Assembly (NCBI GenBank): GCA_963784175.1
Contig: CAWAQJ010000018.1
Coordinates: 496,001-560,000 of the forward strand
Direction: 5' to 3'
Source of the DNA: JAIBJN01 sp963784175
GTDB taxonomy: Bacteria; Actinomycetota; Thermoleophilia; Gaiellales; Gaiellaceae
DNA length: 64,000 nt
Part shown: piece by piece, positions 41,260-50,430 of the stretch
Layout of the letters: every line of letters starts with the position of its first letter
How positions within the stretch are numbered: the stretch's first letter is position 1
The notes under the pieces: generated by a model
What the model was told of the DNA's origin: nothing
Seen by the model: only the letters and a program-made list of their open reading frames with translations
The model's database searches: none
Program-made: the position numbers and the translations under genes

Positions 41260-42048
41260 CTAGAAGCGGGCGCCCTCCAGGGCGGTCGCGCAGAGGTGGT
41301 CGGCGGGCTGCGCCGGAATCCGCGGGATGACGGCGAACAGCAGCTCGCGCAGGCGCGCGTTGTTCTCGTTGAACACGGTCACGACCTGCTCGTGTGAGAC
41401 GGGCACGGTGCCCTCCACGCCGACGTCGTGGTCGGTGACCATGGAGATGTTCGCGTAGCAGAGCTCCAGTTCACGAGCCAAATAGCCCTCCGGGAAGGCC
41501 GTCATGTTGATCGTGTCGAAGCCGGCCGCCTGGAACCACTTCGACTCGGCGCGGGTGGAGAAGCGCGGGCCCTGGATGACCACGACCGTGCCGCCGTCGC
41601 GCACCTTGATCCCGAGCTCCTCGGCCTTGTCGACCAACAGGCGGCGCAGGTCCGGGCAGTAGGGATCGGCCGCCGACACGTGCGTCGTCTCCGGCCCGTC
41701 GTAGAACGTGTCCTTGCGGCCGCTCGTGCGATCGACGAACTGGTCGCAGACGACGAACTCGCCCAGCTCGAGCTCGGCCTTGAGGGCGCCCGAGGCGTTC
41801 GGCCCGATGACGCGCCTGACGCCGAGCTCCCTCATCGCCCAGACGTTGGCCCGGTAGGGAATCGCATGCGGCGGCAGCTCGTGGTTGCGACCGTGGCGCG
41901 GCAGGAAGGCGACGCGCTTGCCGCCGACCTCGCCGATCGTGAACGGCGCGGACGGCTTGCCGTACGGGGTCTCGACCTCGACCTCCTCGACGTCCTCGAG
42001 GAAGGAGTAGAAGCCGGAGCCTCCGAAAACGCCGATCTCAGCTTCCAT
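41260..42048 (-). CDS. mtnP: S-methyl-5'-thioadenosine phosphorylase
   Basis: 262 aa. Cleaves methylthioadenosine (from polyamine or other SAM-using reactions) to adenine and methylthioribose-1-phosphate. GVFGGSGFYSFLED at the N-terminus, LPRHGRNHELPPHAIPYRAN, and NMTAFPEGYLARELELCYANI (substrate pocket and purine site) are PNP/MTAP type-2 landmarks. Inosine or guanosine phosphorylases are close relatives, so substrate is inferred. ATG 42048 overlaps the DUF1844 end by 11 nt. Confidence 0.88.
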   Translation of the reverse strand: MEAEIGVFGGSGFYSFLEDVEEVEVETPYGKPSAPFTIGEVGGKRVAFLPRHGRNHELPPHAIPYRANVWAMRELGVRRVIGPNASGALKAELELGEFVVCDQFVDRTSGRKDTFYDGPETTHVSAADPYCPDLRRLLVDKAEELGIKVRDGGTVVVIQGPRFSTRAESKWFQAAGFDTINMTAFPEGYLARELELCYANISMVTDHDVGVEGTVPVSHEQVVTVFNENNARLRELLFAVIPRIPAQPADHLCATALEGARF

Positions 42049-42361
42049 CGGACTCCTTTGCCGCCTTGGCGTAGGCGAGCTGAAGGTTGGCGATCTGCTC
42101 CTCGAAGCCGCTGACGACGTCCTCGGGAAGGAAGCCCCCGAGCACGGGAAGAAGCGCTCGCATCGTCTCGATGGCCAGGCGGCTCTGGTCGAGGTCGCGC
42201 TCGGCGAGGGAGTCCTCGGTCAGCCCGAGGCGGCGGTAGCCGATCGTCGAGACGTGGACGAGGGTGTTCACGAGCACGTCCTCGACGCGGAGCTTCCGCA
42301 GCTCCTCGGCGAGCTCGCGGGCGAGCTCGTCCTGCGCCAGCTCGTCGTCGTGCTCAGACAC
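42038..42361 (-). CDS. DUF1844-type protein
   Basis: 107 aa, acidic and helical. The core VEDVLVNTLVHVSTIGYRRLGL and LDQSRLAIETMRALLPVL followed by ILQL-like IANLQLAYAKA match the DUF1844 family, small proteins found widely in bacteria without known role. It overlaps both neighbours (8 nt with the ligase gene, 11 nt with mtnP), showing a coupled operon. Confidence 0.8.
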   Translation of the reverse strand: MSEHDDELAQDELARELAEELRKLRVEDVLVNTLVHVSTIGYRRLGLTEDSLAERDLDQSRLAIETMRALLPVLGGFLPEDVVSGFEEQIANLQLAYAKAAKESDGS

Positions 42362-43505
42362 GCACGGGCTCCAGGATCTCCTGCGCGTAGATCTCCTCGA
42401 GCGTCTCCCCCGCCTCGTGGCGGGAGATCTGCCGCTCGGCCGCGCTGATGGAGGGAACGGTGAGGAACGAGGTCAGGCCCAGCTCGTCGGCGACCGGCAG
42501 CGTCCACTCGATCAGCCGCTCGATCTCTGCCCGGGCGGGGCGCACCTCGCCGGTGTCGAGGTCGATGAAGTGCCCGGAGAGACCGTGGCGGATCGCCCGC
42601 CAGAGGTTCTCTTCGAGCAGGCGGTGCGGATGGTCCGGGAGCGGCTCGCCCTCGTCGATCGCACGTGCGATGCGCGCGATCAGCGCGAACATCAGCGCCG
42701 CCAGGCTCTGGGCCTCGGCCAGGTCGGGCTGGCCGTCGGCAATCCGGATCTCCACCGTGGGGAACGCCAGGTGCGGGCGGACGCTCCACCAGAGCTGCGT
42801 GTGCTCGGTGATGGAGCCCGTCTCGTAGAGGAAGCGGACATAGCGCTCGTAGGTGTCCCAGTCGCCGAAGGAGTCGGGGATCCCGCAGCGCGGGAACATG
42901 CGCGTGAAGATCTGCGTCCGGGCCGAATGAAGGTAGGTGAAGGCGCCCTCCACGAACGGCGAGCTCCCCGAGTAGGCGAGCAGGTGCGGCAGGAACGTGC
43001 GCAGCCCGTCGGTCACCGCGATCGCCCGGTCGGCGCCCTTGATCCCGACGTGGACGTGCAGGCCGAAGCTGTTGTTGCGCCAGACGACGTAGCGCAGGAT
43101 CTCGTCGTTGCGGCGGTAGTGCGGCGTGTCGATGATCCGCTGCTCCTGCCACGGGCTCCAGGGGTGCGTGCCCGTGGCCCCGAGGACGACCTCGAAGCGC
43201 GCCGCGAGCTCGAGCAGCTGGCGGCGCCTCTCGGCCATGGCGGCCACAGCCTCGGCGAACGTCTCGCAGCGGCCCGTGCGCACCTCGATCTCGGAGGCGA
43301 TCAGCTCGCCGACGAGGTGAGGCTCGAGCGGGGTGCCGACGGCACCCGCCTGAAGCTCCTCGAAGCGGTTCGCGAGGCCGAGCGTCTGGGGGTCGAGGAT
43401 CGCGAACTCCTCCTCCACGGCGACCGTGAAGTCCCGGCCGGACTCGAACCCTTCCCGCGCGCTTCTGATCTGCTCGTCGGGCGTCAGTTTCTGGGCTTCA
43501 CCCAC
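42354..43505 (-). CDS. carboxylate-amine ligase, GCS2/YbdK family
   Basis: 383 aa, related to type 2 glutamate-cysteine ligases. VAVEEEFAILDPQTL holds the catalytic glutamates; ATGTHPWSPWQEQRI, NNSFGLHVHVGIKGAD and TVEIRIADGQPDL follow. In actinobacteria members act as EgtA-like or as weak glutamate-cysteine ligases; no ergothioneine genes are nearby, so the product is not assigned. GTG 43505 has GATACT 8 nt upstream and overlaps the glycosyltransferase end by 8 nt. Confidence 0.85.
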   Translation of the reverse strand: MGEAQKLTPDEQIRSAREGFESGRDFTVAVEEEFAILDPQTLGLANRFEELQAGAVGTPLEPHLVGELIASEIEVRTGRCETFAEAVAAMAERRRQLLELAARFEVVLGATGTHPWSPWQEQRIIDTPHYRRNDEILRYVVWRNNSFGLHVHVGIKGADRAIAVTDGLRTFLPHLLAYSGSSPFVEGAFTYLHSARTQIFTRMFPRCGIPDSFGDWDTYERYVRFLYETGSITEHTQLWWSVRPHLAFPTVEIRIADGQPDLAEAQSLAALMFALIARIARAIDEGEPLPDHPHRLLEENLWRAIRHGLSGHFIDLDTGEVRPARAEIERLIEWTLPVADELGLTSFLTVPSISAAERQISRHEAGETLEEIYAQEILEPVRV

Positions 43506-44742
43506 GGGCCGAAAGTATCAGAGTGGCTATGCGTTCCCAGCTCCAGTGCGACTCTGCGGCGCGGCGCGCTGCGGCCCCGAGAAGCCGCCGTTCCTCGTCG
43601 GGCAGAGCCAGGATTGCCGTGAGCTTCGAGGCGAGCTCGTCCACGTCGCCGTTGGCGAACGAGGCGAGCGCGCGATGCTCGGCGGGGTACTCGGCCTCGA
43701 GCCCCTCGGCGATCTCGGCGAGGCCCGAATGTCGCGCGACGAGCGGCGGCGAGCCGCAGGCCGCCGCCTCCGCCGCCACCATCCCGAAGGCCTCCGGGAA
43801 CGTCGACGGCGTCACGCTGACATCGGCGAGCGCCCACAGGTGAGCCAGATGGCGGTGCTCCAGCGGCCCGGTGAAGAGGACCGGGCGGCCCGCTGCCGCC
43901 TCTTCGAGCGCAGCGCGCTCGGGCCCGAAGCCGACGACGACGGCGCGCGCCTCCACGCGTTCGAGGGCCTCGAGGAGCAGGCCGACGCCCTTCTCCTGGC
44001 TGAGCTTGCCGACGTAGACCACGGTCGGCCCGTCGCCGCCGAGGAACGCCTCCAGCCGCTCCGCGTTGCCCGGATCGGGATAGCGCTCGCCGACACGCGG
44101 CGGGTCGAGGCGGGCCTCCTCGAGCAGACGCGCCAGCGCCTGCGCCCGCGGCTCCGGCCGGAGCGCGTCGACGTCGACGCCCGGCGGGACGATGCGGACC
44201 CGATCCAGGTAGGCGCCGGGGCCCACGACCTCCTCGAGCACGCGATGGATGTGCTCCGAGCCGGCGAGGACGTCGTCCGCCCCGGCCAGGCTCTCCCGCG
44301 CCCAGGCCGCGAGCTCCTCGTTGCCGCGTATGGCGAACTCGAGCTCGGACCCGTGCGCCTTGACCGTGAACGGCGCCCCTGTCGCGACGCCGACCGGCGC
44401 CCCCAGCAGCACGTGGTTGACGAACAGGAGGTCGGCCGGCAGGTGCTCGCGGACGGCCGCCGCGTTCCGCTCCACCCACTCCCCACGCTCGGCAACCGTG
44501 AGCTCGGGCAGGAGGCGGGCCTCGGCGTCCTCGTAGCGGTCGAGCACGAAGACCGGCAGCATGTCGCCCGCGTCGGGCCGGACGAAGGTCGCGCCGCCGA
44601 GGTCGAAACGCTCGGGATGCGGCTCCTGCGCGAAGACGACCACCTCGTGACCGAGGCGGGTCCAGGCGCGTGCGAGCGAGCTCGTGTAGACGTTCGAGCC
44701 GGTCCCGCCGAGAAGGTAGCCGTGCCAGATGAGAACCTTCAC
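43498..44742 (-). CDS. glycosyltransferase family 4 protein
   Basis: 414 aa, GT-B fold. The N-terminal motif GGTGSNVYTSSLARAW, the donor-binding block VVYVGKLSQEKGVGLLLEAL, and EAFGMVAAEAAACGSPPLV with the conserved E-x7-E are those of GT4 enzymes. Acceptor and sugar are unknown; no polysaccharide cluster surrounds it. GTG 44742 is only 4 bp from the divergent sigma factor ATG, so its promoter must lie within the sigma coding sequence. Confidence 0.85.
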   Translation of the reverse strand: MKVLIWHGYLLGGTGSNVYTSSLARAWTRLGHEVVVFAQEPHPERFDLGGATFVRPDAGDMLPVFVLDRYEDAEARLLPELTVAERGEWVERNAAAVREHLPADLLFVNHVLLGAPVGVATGAPFTVKAHGSELEFAIRGNEELAAWARESLAGADDVLAGSEHIHRVLEEVVGPGAYLDRVRIVPPGVDVDALRPEPRAQALARLLEEARLDPPRVGERYPDPGNAERLEAFLGGDGPTVVYVGKLSQEKGVGLLLEALERVEARAVVVGFGPERAALEEAAAGRPVLFTGPLEHRHLAHLWALADVSVTPSTFPEAFGMVAAEAAACGSPPLVARHSGLAEIAEGLEAEYPAEHRALASFANGDVDELASKLTAILALPDEERRLLGAAARRAAESHWSWERIATLILSARG

Positions 44743-44746
44743 CGCG

Positions 44747-45286
44747 ATGGATCCTGACGAAGAACTCGTACGACGCGCGCAACGAGGCGACCGTTTCGCC
44801 TTCGAACGGCTCGTGGAGCAGCACGAGCAGCGCCTGTACACGCTCGCCGCACGCGTCCTGGGCTCGCGCGAGGACGCGGCCGACGCGGTGCAAGAAGCGC
44901 TCGTGCGCGCGTGGCTCGCGCTGCCGAAGTTCCGCGGCGACGCGCGGTTCTCGACCTGGCTCTACCGAATCGTCGTCAACGCCGCCCACGACATGCGGCC
45001 CAAGCGTCGCGAGTCCCCCGCCGACGAGCTTCCCGAGGCCGCCGACCCGCGCGACCGCTTCGCCGAGCAGGAGCTTTCCGGCGAGCTGCAGCGCGCGCTG
45101 GACGCGCTCGACGAGAACTACCGGATCGCAGTCGTTCTCTACGACGTGCTGGGCTGCTCGTATGCGGAGATCGCGGAAATGACCGGGGTCGCCGAGGGTA
45201 CGGTGAAGTCACGCATCTTCCGCGGGCGCAGCGAGCTCGCCGAGCGCCTGGGAACCGCAGTGCAGGAAACGGAGTCGAACCAGTGA
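44747..45286 (+). CDS. ECF-family RNA polymerase sigma factor
   Basis: 179 aa. Region 2 is DRFAFERLVEQHEQRLYTLAARVLGSREDAADAVQEALVRAWLALPKFRGDARFSTWLYRIVVN; only short parts are quoted here: RVLGSREDAADAVQEAL and FSTWLYRIVVNAA. Region 4 has YRIAVVLYDVLGCSYAEIAE, which binds the -35. It shares its stop with the start of the anti-sigma gene. The 5' start codon faces the glycosyltransferase gene 4 bp away. Such pairs respond to envelope or oxidative stress, but the signal here is unknown. Confidence 0.9.
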   Translation: MDPDEELVRRAQRGDRFAFERLVEQHEQRLYTLAARVLGSREDAADAVQEALVRAWLALPKFRGDARFSTWLYRIVVNAAHDMRPKRRESPADELPEAADPRDRFAEQELSGELQRALDALDENYRIAVVLYDVLGCSYAEIAEMTGVAEGTVKSRIFRGRSELAERLGTAVQETESNQ

Positions 45287-45921
45287 TGGCCGAGAAGCAC
45301 CCGGACGAATTCGCGCTGCTCTCCTACGTCGAGGAGGAGCTGCCGACCGACGCGCGGCAGGACGTTGCCGAGCACCTCGTCGCGTGCCGGTCGTGCGCCG
45401 AGCACGTGCGGCGGCTCGAAACCGGCCGCACCGCGTTGCAAGCGGCTCCTCCGCTCGAGCTCTCGGACGAGCGCAGGGCGCAGATGCTGGCCTCGCTCCC
45501 CGATCGGCACCCGCGCCGCACCCTCTCCGACTACGTGCGCCGCGGCCTCCTCATCGCCGCGCCGGTCGCGGTCGCGGCCGGGCTCGCCGCCGTGGTCGTC
45601 ACGACCGACCCGCAATTCGGCGGCGGGGGCGACGACGAGTCCGCGGGAGAGGCAGCCGACGCGGGAGGGGACGCCGCCCAGGCCGAGGAAGGCGGCGTGG
45701 AGATGATGTCGACCGGCGCCGCCGACGCGACCGCTCCCCTGGGCACGCTCGTTCGCAAGGTCGCCGGGCCGGCGAGCGCGGTCGTGAACGCGCTGGCAGC
45801 CGAAGGCATCGACGCGGAGGTCAACGAGGACGGCTCGGTCACGGCGCAGGGAACGGCGGCCGACGTCCGCGCGGCGCTCGAGGGACGCCCCTCGGGGATC
45901 GTCGACGTCTACGTCAGGTAG
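45286..45921 (+). CDS. zinc-finger anti-sigma factor, membrane anchored
   Basis: 211 aa. The N-terminal ZAS motif HLVACRSC (H-x3-C-x2-C, about residue 30) binds the sigma factor. One membrane helix (LLIAAPVAVAAGLAAVVV) leads to an extracytoplasmic domain rich in Gly/Ala/Asp, ending in a small alpha-beta region. ATG 45286 overlaps the sigma stop by one base. Its last 13 nt overlap the end of the convergent rex gene. Confidence 0.88.
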   Translation: MAEKHPDEFALLSYVEEELPTDARQDVAEHLVACRSCAEHVRRLETGRTALQAAPPLELSDERRAQMLASLPDRHPRRTLSDYVRRGLLIAAPVAVAAGLAAVVVTTDPQFGGGGDDESAGEAADAGGDAAQAEEGGVEMMSTGAADATAPLGTLVRKVAGPASAVVNALAAEGIDAEVNEDGSVTAQGTAADVRAALEGRPSGIVDVYVR

Positions 45922-46565
45922 AAGTAGAGCGCGTAGAGGAGCTCGACGGCCGGGCTCGTCGTGTGCACCGTGACGTCCGGAGGGACGTCCAGGAGCGCCT
46001 CGGTGTAGTTGAAGATGATCTTGACCCCGGCCTCGACGACCTCGTCCGCGACGTGCTGGGCCGCGTCGGGCGGGACGGCGAGCACGGCGACGATGATGTT
46101 CTTCTCGCGGATGATGTCCCGGAGGTCCGAGTAGGCCGAGATCGTGGTGTTCCCGATCGGCTCGCCGACCTTCGACGCGTCGGAGTCGAACGCACCCGCG
46201 ATGTTGAAGCCGTGATCGGCGAAGATCGTCGAGCTTGCGATCGCCTGGCCGAGCCGGCCGCCGCCGAAGAGCGCGATGTTGTGCTGGCCCTGGGTCCGCA
46301 AGATCTTGCGGATCTCGGCTATCAGGCTTTCGATGTTGTAGCCGACGCCCCGCTTGCCGAACTTGCCGAATGCGGAGAGGTCGCGGCGAATCTGGGTCGC
46401 ATTGATGTTCGTGTACTCGCTGATCTCCTGCGAGGAGATGCGGTCCTTGCCCATCTTGCGGGCCTGGATGAGCACTCGGAGGTACTGGGACAGGCGCGCC
46501 GCGACGCCCACGGTCAGCCGCTCGCCGGTCCTCGCGCCCCCCTCGCTGGCGATCCTCAAGGCCAT
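45909..46565 (-). CDS. rex: redox-sensing transcriptional repressor Rex
   Basis: 218 aa. Senses the NADH/NAD+ ratio and represses respiration or fermentation genes. The N-terminal winged helix contains RISSQEISEYTNINATQIRRDLSAFG-type residues (ISSQEISEYTNINATQIRRD), then the loop GKRGVGYNI. The Rossmann domain has IALFGGGRLGQAIA. The N-terminus has 15 unusual residues before RLSQYLR; a later start cannot be excluded. Its targets are not evident in this window. Confidence 0.92.
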   Translation of the reverse strand: MALRIASEGGARTGERLTVGVAARLSQYLRVLIQARKMGKDRISSQEISEYTNINATQIRRDLSAFGKFGKRGVGYNIESLIAEIRKILRTQGQHNIALFGGGRLGQAIASSTIFADHGFNIAGAFDSDASKVGEPIGNTTISAYSDLRDIIREKNIIVAVLAVPPDAAQHVADEVVEAGVKIIFNYTEALLDVPPDVTVHTTSPAVELLYALYFYLT

Positions 46566-46620
46566 TCGCAGGACAGGATAACGACGCGCTTCGAGCGGGG
46601 ATGCAGTACCCGTCGGGCGT

Positions 46621-46869
46621 TCAGCCGCCGAGGCGTCGGCGCAGGCCGTCCGGGTGGACGAAGTAGGTGAACGCCTCCTCCCCGTCGACCTCGACCACCG
46701 GGATGCGCTCCCGGTACGAGCGCTCGAGCTCTGGATCGCCCGTGATGTCGATCTCCTCGAGCTCGAACCCGATGTCGGCGCGCACGGCGGCGATCACGCG
46801 CGCGGCGCTCTCGCAGAGGTGGCAACCCTCGGCGCGGTAGAGGGTCACCCGGCGCCCGGAGGGCGTCAC
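46621..46869 (-). CDS. glutaredoxin family protein
   Basis: 82 aa thioredoxin-fold protein. VTLYRAEGCHLCESA contains the CxxC active site (CHLC), and RIPVVEVDGEEAF is the cis-proline region. These resemble the glutaredoxin-like family with DUF836 features, common in actinobacteria. GTG 46869 overlaps the subtilase stop as GTGA, an odd partner since the subtilase is secreted. Its redox partner is unknown. Confidence 0.82.
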   Translation of the reverse strand: MTPSGRRVTLYRAEGCHLCESAARVIAAVRADIGFELEEIDITGDPELERSYRERIPVVEVDGEEAFTYFVHPDGLRRRLGG

Positions 46870-49496
46870 CGGGTGATGGTGAAGACGGCCTCGGCGGTCG
46901 ACGGCTGGGCGCCGTCGTCGCCGTCGACCGGGTGCGCGCGCAGACGGAGAACGTAGGAGCCGGCGGGCAGCAGCCGTCCGCTGGGCCCACGGCCGGTGAG
47001 GCCGAAGGCGTACTTCCCGGGGAGCACGTCGCGCAGGCGCGCGAGCACGCCGAGCTTCTGGCCGTCGGCCGTCCAGAGCTCGAGCTCGAGCACACCGACG
47101 GGCTCGATCATCTCCCCGTCGGCAGCGCGATCGACGCGGCCGGCGCGGAAAGCGAGGACGACCGGGGCCCTGTTGGAGGGTGCAAAGGTGTGGTGCGAGA
47201 GCTGCACGTCCCCGACCAACGGTGCCCGCCGTGCTTCGCGGCGCGCAACCGCCCAGGGAACGCGGACGGGCTGGGCGCCGTCGGCGGAGACGACGAGCAC
47301 GCCTCCCGCGCCTGCAGGCGTCTCTTCTCCTGCCGAGACGCCGATCGCGACCTCGGCCGAGTCGCCGGGCTTCAGCTCGAGCTTCGCGGGCTGGGCCGAG
47401 AACGAGAGCTGGGGGCCGGCCGGGTCGTCCGGGAGCAAACCGAGCCCGACGGTCAGCGGCCGGCTGGAGACGTTGCGCACGGTGAGGGTGCGCGCTGCGC
47501 TCCACTTCGCGCCGTCGGCTCGTCCGAAGGCGAGCGTCGCGGGCTCGACGGCGAGCTCGGCGGTGACGGCGTGGATGGGGTCGACGAGGCCTCCGCCCTG
47601 GGAGGTGACGGCGAGCGGGGCGTCGCCGCGCCTCAGGCGGCCGCCGCTGCCGACGAGCGCGCTCTTCAGCTCGAGTGCTCCGAGCCCCGGCCGCGCCTCC
47701 AGGACGAGTGCAGCCGCGCCGGCGGCCACGGCGGCTGCGGCGCTCGACCCGGTGACGGTGGCGTAGCCGTCGGCGCCCGCGTCCGACGTGGCGAGGCCGA
47801 CGCCGGGAGCGACGAGGTCGGGCTTGACGCGGCCGTCGAAGGCGACGCCGCCCGAGGAGAAGGGTGCGATGTCCATCAGGGATCCGTTCGGCAGCGCCTC
47901 TGCGGCCGAGAGCTCGAGCGTGCTTGCCTCGCCCTCGGCGGCCGCTGCAATGGCCTGATTGCCCGCGTCGGCCGGAACGGCCACGACTGGGACTGCGATC
48001 CCGTCCTCGAGGTCGAGCGCACCGGCGGGCAGGCTCGTGCCGGTGACGAGCACGACACTCGCGCCGGCGGCGGCGGCGTTGCGAACGCGACGCTCGATGC
48101 TGCCGCCCTCCGGGCTCACCACGGCGGCCTTTCCGGCCACCAGGCTGACCCCGTCGGTACCGAAGAAGTCGCCGAGCTCGTCACCGCTGGCCGTGGTCGC
48201 CTCGTCCCGGTTCGCATCGGAGAGGGTCGGCCCGACGGAAGGAGCAAGCTCGTACCGGACAGAGGAGTCGAGCCCGACTACGCCGAGGACGCGAACCGTC
48301 TCGTCCAGGACCGTGTCGGAGCCGGCTTCGAGCTTTGCATCGACCTGAAGCACCTCGCGGCGGGCGTCGAGCGTTCCGACGGCGAGCGCCTCGGACGCCG
48401 CGGCGGGCGCTGCCACGCTGCCGAACCCCGGTCCCGGGCGGCCGTCGTTCCCGACGGGAGCGACGACGAGCGTCCCGAGCCGTGCGGCGCCCGCAACGGC
48501 GCGGGCTTCAGGGCTGTCCGCGAAGGCTGCGTACGGCTGAACTCCGCCCACGAGCGCGACCGCGGCGCCGTCCTCGACGTCGCCGTCGCCGTCGGGGTCG
48601 ACGGCTCGCTCGAGGCCGGCAAGCAGGTGATCGCCGCGTCCCAGCACGGCCCAGTTTCCGTCCACGGTCTCCCGCCAGCCCATGATGCGGATCGGGAGCA
48701 GGCGTGCGCCCGACGCAACGCCTTGCAGGCCGCCCGGGCCCTCGCGCCCGACGACGATGCCGGCCATGCGCGTCCCGTGGGCCTCGACGATCCCGGGATC
48801 ACCCGGCTTGGCCGACGGCTCGACCTTGCGGTCGCCGTCCACGACGTCGAAGCCGCGCATCACCCGGCCGCGAAGGAAGGGGTGCAGGCGGTCGACGCCC
48901 GTGTCGAGCAGCGCGACCGTGACGCCGTTCCCGGTGAAGCCGGGCAGCGTGATCTGAGAGCCGCGTCCGTTCGCGGGCTGGAGGTTGCGGCCGACGAGCG
49001 CTTCGGCGCTCGGCGACGCCGGATAGACCGTGCGTACGGGGTAGACGCCTGCGACGCCGTGGGCGCGTTCGAGCTCGGCCAGGGCGCGCGCCGTGACGAG
49101 CGCGGAAAAGCCGTTGAACGTCCGCGTAAAGACCTGGTCGCGGCGGATGCTGACCTCGCGCTCGCGGAGGCCGGCGAGCAGGAGCTGCTGGGCTCCCTCG
49201 GCATCGGCCGTCCACCGGCGCTGCTCCTCCGGCGTCGGGGTGGTCTCGACAGCGGCGAGACGGTCGGCGAGCGACGGGTCCGAGAGCACGACGAGCACGC
49301 GCTGGCGCTGCTCGGCGGCCGCCTGCGGACGGTCGCTGAAAACGCCGTGCCAGGCCCTCGCGGCGGTACGCGCCACCGAGTCCCCGGCGCCCTGGACCGT
49401 GCCCGCCAGCCCAAGGCCGATCGCGAGCAGGGCGAGCGCGACAAGCGCCGCGGACCGCGCCGCGTCAGGCCGCCGAGGCATTCGCATCCAATGCAA
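46866..49496 (-). CDS. secreted subtilisin-like serine protease (S8)
   Basis: 876 aa. Signal segment (AALVALALLAIGLGLAGTVQG) is followed by an I9-type propeptide region. The catalytic domain has Asp in VALLDTGVD (about 197), His in EAHGTRMAGIV (about 239) and Ser in VTGSSAAAAVAAGAAALV (about 584); the serine motif GSSAAAA departs from the usual GTSMAAP but keeps the serine. A PA-type insertion interrupts the domain, and an Ig-like C-terminal region follows. ATG 49496 overlaps the tsaD end; ATG 49481 is an alternative nearer the signal peptide. Confidence 0.85.
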   Translation of the reverse strand: MHWMRMPRRPDAARSAALVALALLAIGLGLAGTVQGAGDSVARTAARAWHGVFSDRPQAAAEQRQRVLVVLSDPSLADRLAAVETTPTPEEQRRWTADAEGAQQLLLAGLREREVSIRRDQVFTRTFNGFSALVTARALAELERAHGVAGVYPVRTVYPASPSAEALVGRNLQPANGRGSQITLPGFTGNGVTVALLDTGVDRLHPFLRGRVMRGFDVVDGDRKVEPSAKPGDPGIVEAHGTRMAGIVVGREGPGGLQGVASGARLLPIRIMGWRETVDGNWAVLGRGDHLLAGLERAVDPDGDGDVEDGAAVALVGGVQPYAAFADSPEARAVAGAARLGTLVVAPVGNDGRPGPGFGSVAAPAAASEALAVGTLDARREVLQVDAKLEAGSDTVLDETVRVLGVVGLDSSVRYELAPSVGPTLSDANRDEATTASGDELGDFFGTDGVSLVAGKAAVVSPEGGSIERRVRNAAAAGASVVLVTGTSLPAGALDLEDGIAVPVVAVPADAGNQAIAAAAEGEASTLELSAAEALPNGSLMDIAPFSSGGVAFDGRVKPDLVAPGVGLATSDAGADGYATVTGSSAAAAVAAGAAALVLEARPGLGALELKSALVGSGGRLRRGDAPLAVTSQGGGLVDPIHAVTAELAVEPATLAFGRADGAKWSAARTLTVRNVSSRPLTVGLGLLPDDPAGPQLSFSAQPAKLELKPGDSAEVAIGVSAGEETPAGAGGVLVVSADGAQPVRVPWAVARREARRAPLVGDVQLSHHTFAPSNRAPVVLAFRAGRVDRAADGEMIEPVGVLELELWTADGQKLGVLARLRDVLPGKYAFGLTGRGPSGRLLPAGSYVLRLRAHPVDGDDGAQPSTAEAVFTITR

Positions 49497-50430
49497 GATA
49501 CTCGGGAAACGGGATGGCCCGCGTGTAACGCGCCGCCGAGGCGATCATTGCAGCGTTATCGGTACAGAGCGGGAGCGGCGCGAGGGCCGCTTGGGGAAGC
49601 GACGCACGGAGCTCCGAGTTGGCCGCGACGCCGCCCACGACGGCGATCCGCTCGGCGCCGAGGGCCTCCGCTGCAACCTCGGTGCGCTCGACGAGGGCGG
49701 TCACGATCGCACGCTGGTACGAGGCCGCGAGATCCGCCCGGCGGCGTTCGAGCTCCTCGGCGGGCAGGTCACGGACGGCGTAGAGGAGCGCGGTCTTCAC
49801 GCCCGAGAACGAGAAATCGTGGCCGGGGACGCGGGCGACAGGGAAGGCGTAGGCACCGGGATCGCCGGTCGCCGCTGCCTGATCGAGCGCGGCGCCGCCC
49901 GGGTACCCCAGGCCAAGCAGGCGCGCACCCTTGTCGAACGCCTCCCCGGCGGCGTCGTCGAGGGTCGTCCCCACGACCCGGTGTCCCGAACGGTCCTGCA
50001 CGTCCAGGAGCATCGTATGGCCACCGCTCGCGAGCAGGCAGAGGAAAGGCGTCTCCGGCGCGTCCGGAGCCAGGTAGAGCGACGCGACGTGGCCGTGCAG
50101 GTGGTCGACCGGGACGAGCGGGAGCCGGCGCGACCAGGCGAGCGCCTTGGCAGCCGAGATCCCCACGAGCAGCGCGCCGATGAGCCCCGGCCCGCGCGTG
50201 ACGGCGACGGTCTCGACCTCGGGGAGCTCGGCCTCGGCCTCCTCGAGCGCCTCGGCGAGGACCGGGCCGACCAGCTCGAGGTGGCGTCGCGACGCGACTT
50301 CGGGCACGACGCCGCCGTAGCGGGCGTGGAGCTCGGCCTGCGATGCGACGACGTTCGCGAGGATGCGCCCGTCCGCGGTGACGAGCGCGACGGACGTCTC
50401 GTCGCAGGAAGTCTCGATCCCCAGAATCAT
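49465..50430 (-). CDS. tsaD: tRNA N6-adenosine threonylcarbamoyltransferase
   Basis: 321 aa. Transfers threonylcarbamoyl to A37 of ANN-decoding tRNAs with TsaB and TsaE. The N-terminal ILGIETSCDETSVALV, the metal-binding HLHGHVAS and SGGHT (in LLASGGHTML) are the Kae1/TsaD marks. ATG 50430 overlaps the rimI stop as ATGA. The genes tsaE-tsaB-rimI-tsaD are in the common bacterial order. Confidence 0.95.
   Translation of the reverse strand: MILGIETSCDETSVALVTADGRILANVVASQAELHARYGGVVPEVASRRHLELVGPVLAEALEEAEAELPEVETVAVTRGPGLIGALLVGISAAKALAWSRRLPLVPVDHLHGHVASLYLAPDAPETPFLCLLASGGHTMLLDVQDRSGHRVVGTTLDDAAGEAFDKGARLLGLGYPGGAALDQAAATGDPGAYAFPVARVPGHDFSFSGVKTALLYAVRDLPAEELERRRADLAASYQRAIVTALVERTEVAAEALGAERIAVVGGVAANSELRASLPQAALAPLPLCTDNAAMIASAARYTRAIPFPEYLALDANASAA

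Noticed and set aside
38618..41263. An 881-codon forward open frame opposite hppA
   Set aside because: It is the complement of a fully conserved membrane pyrophosphatase; composition is Arg/Asp/Gly/Val repeats only.
46932..50183. A 1083-codon open frame on the forward strand opposite the subtilase and tsaD genes
   Set aside because: Same reason: the opposite strand encodes complete families, and this frame has no motif, signal or ribosome site.
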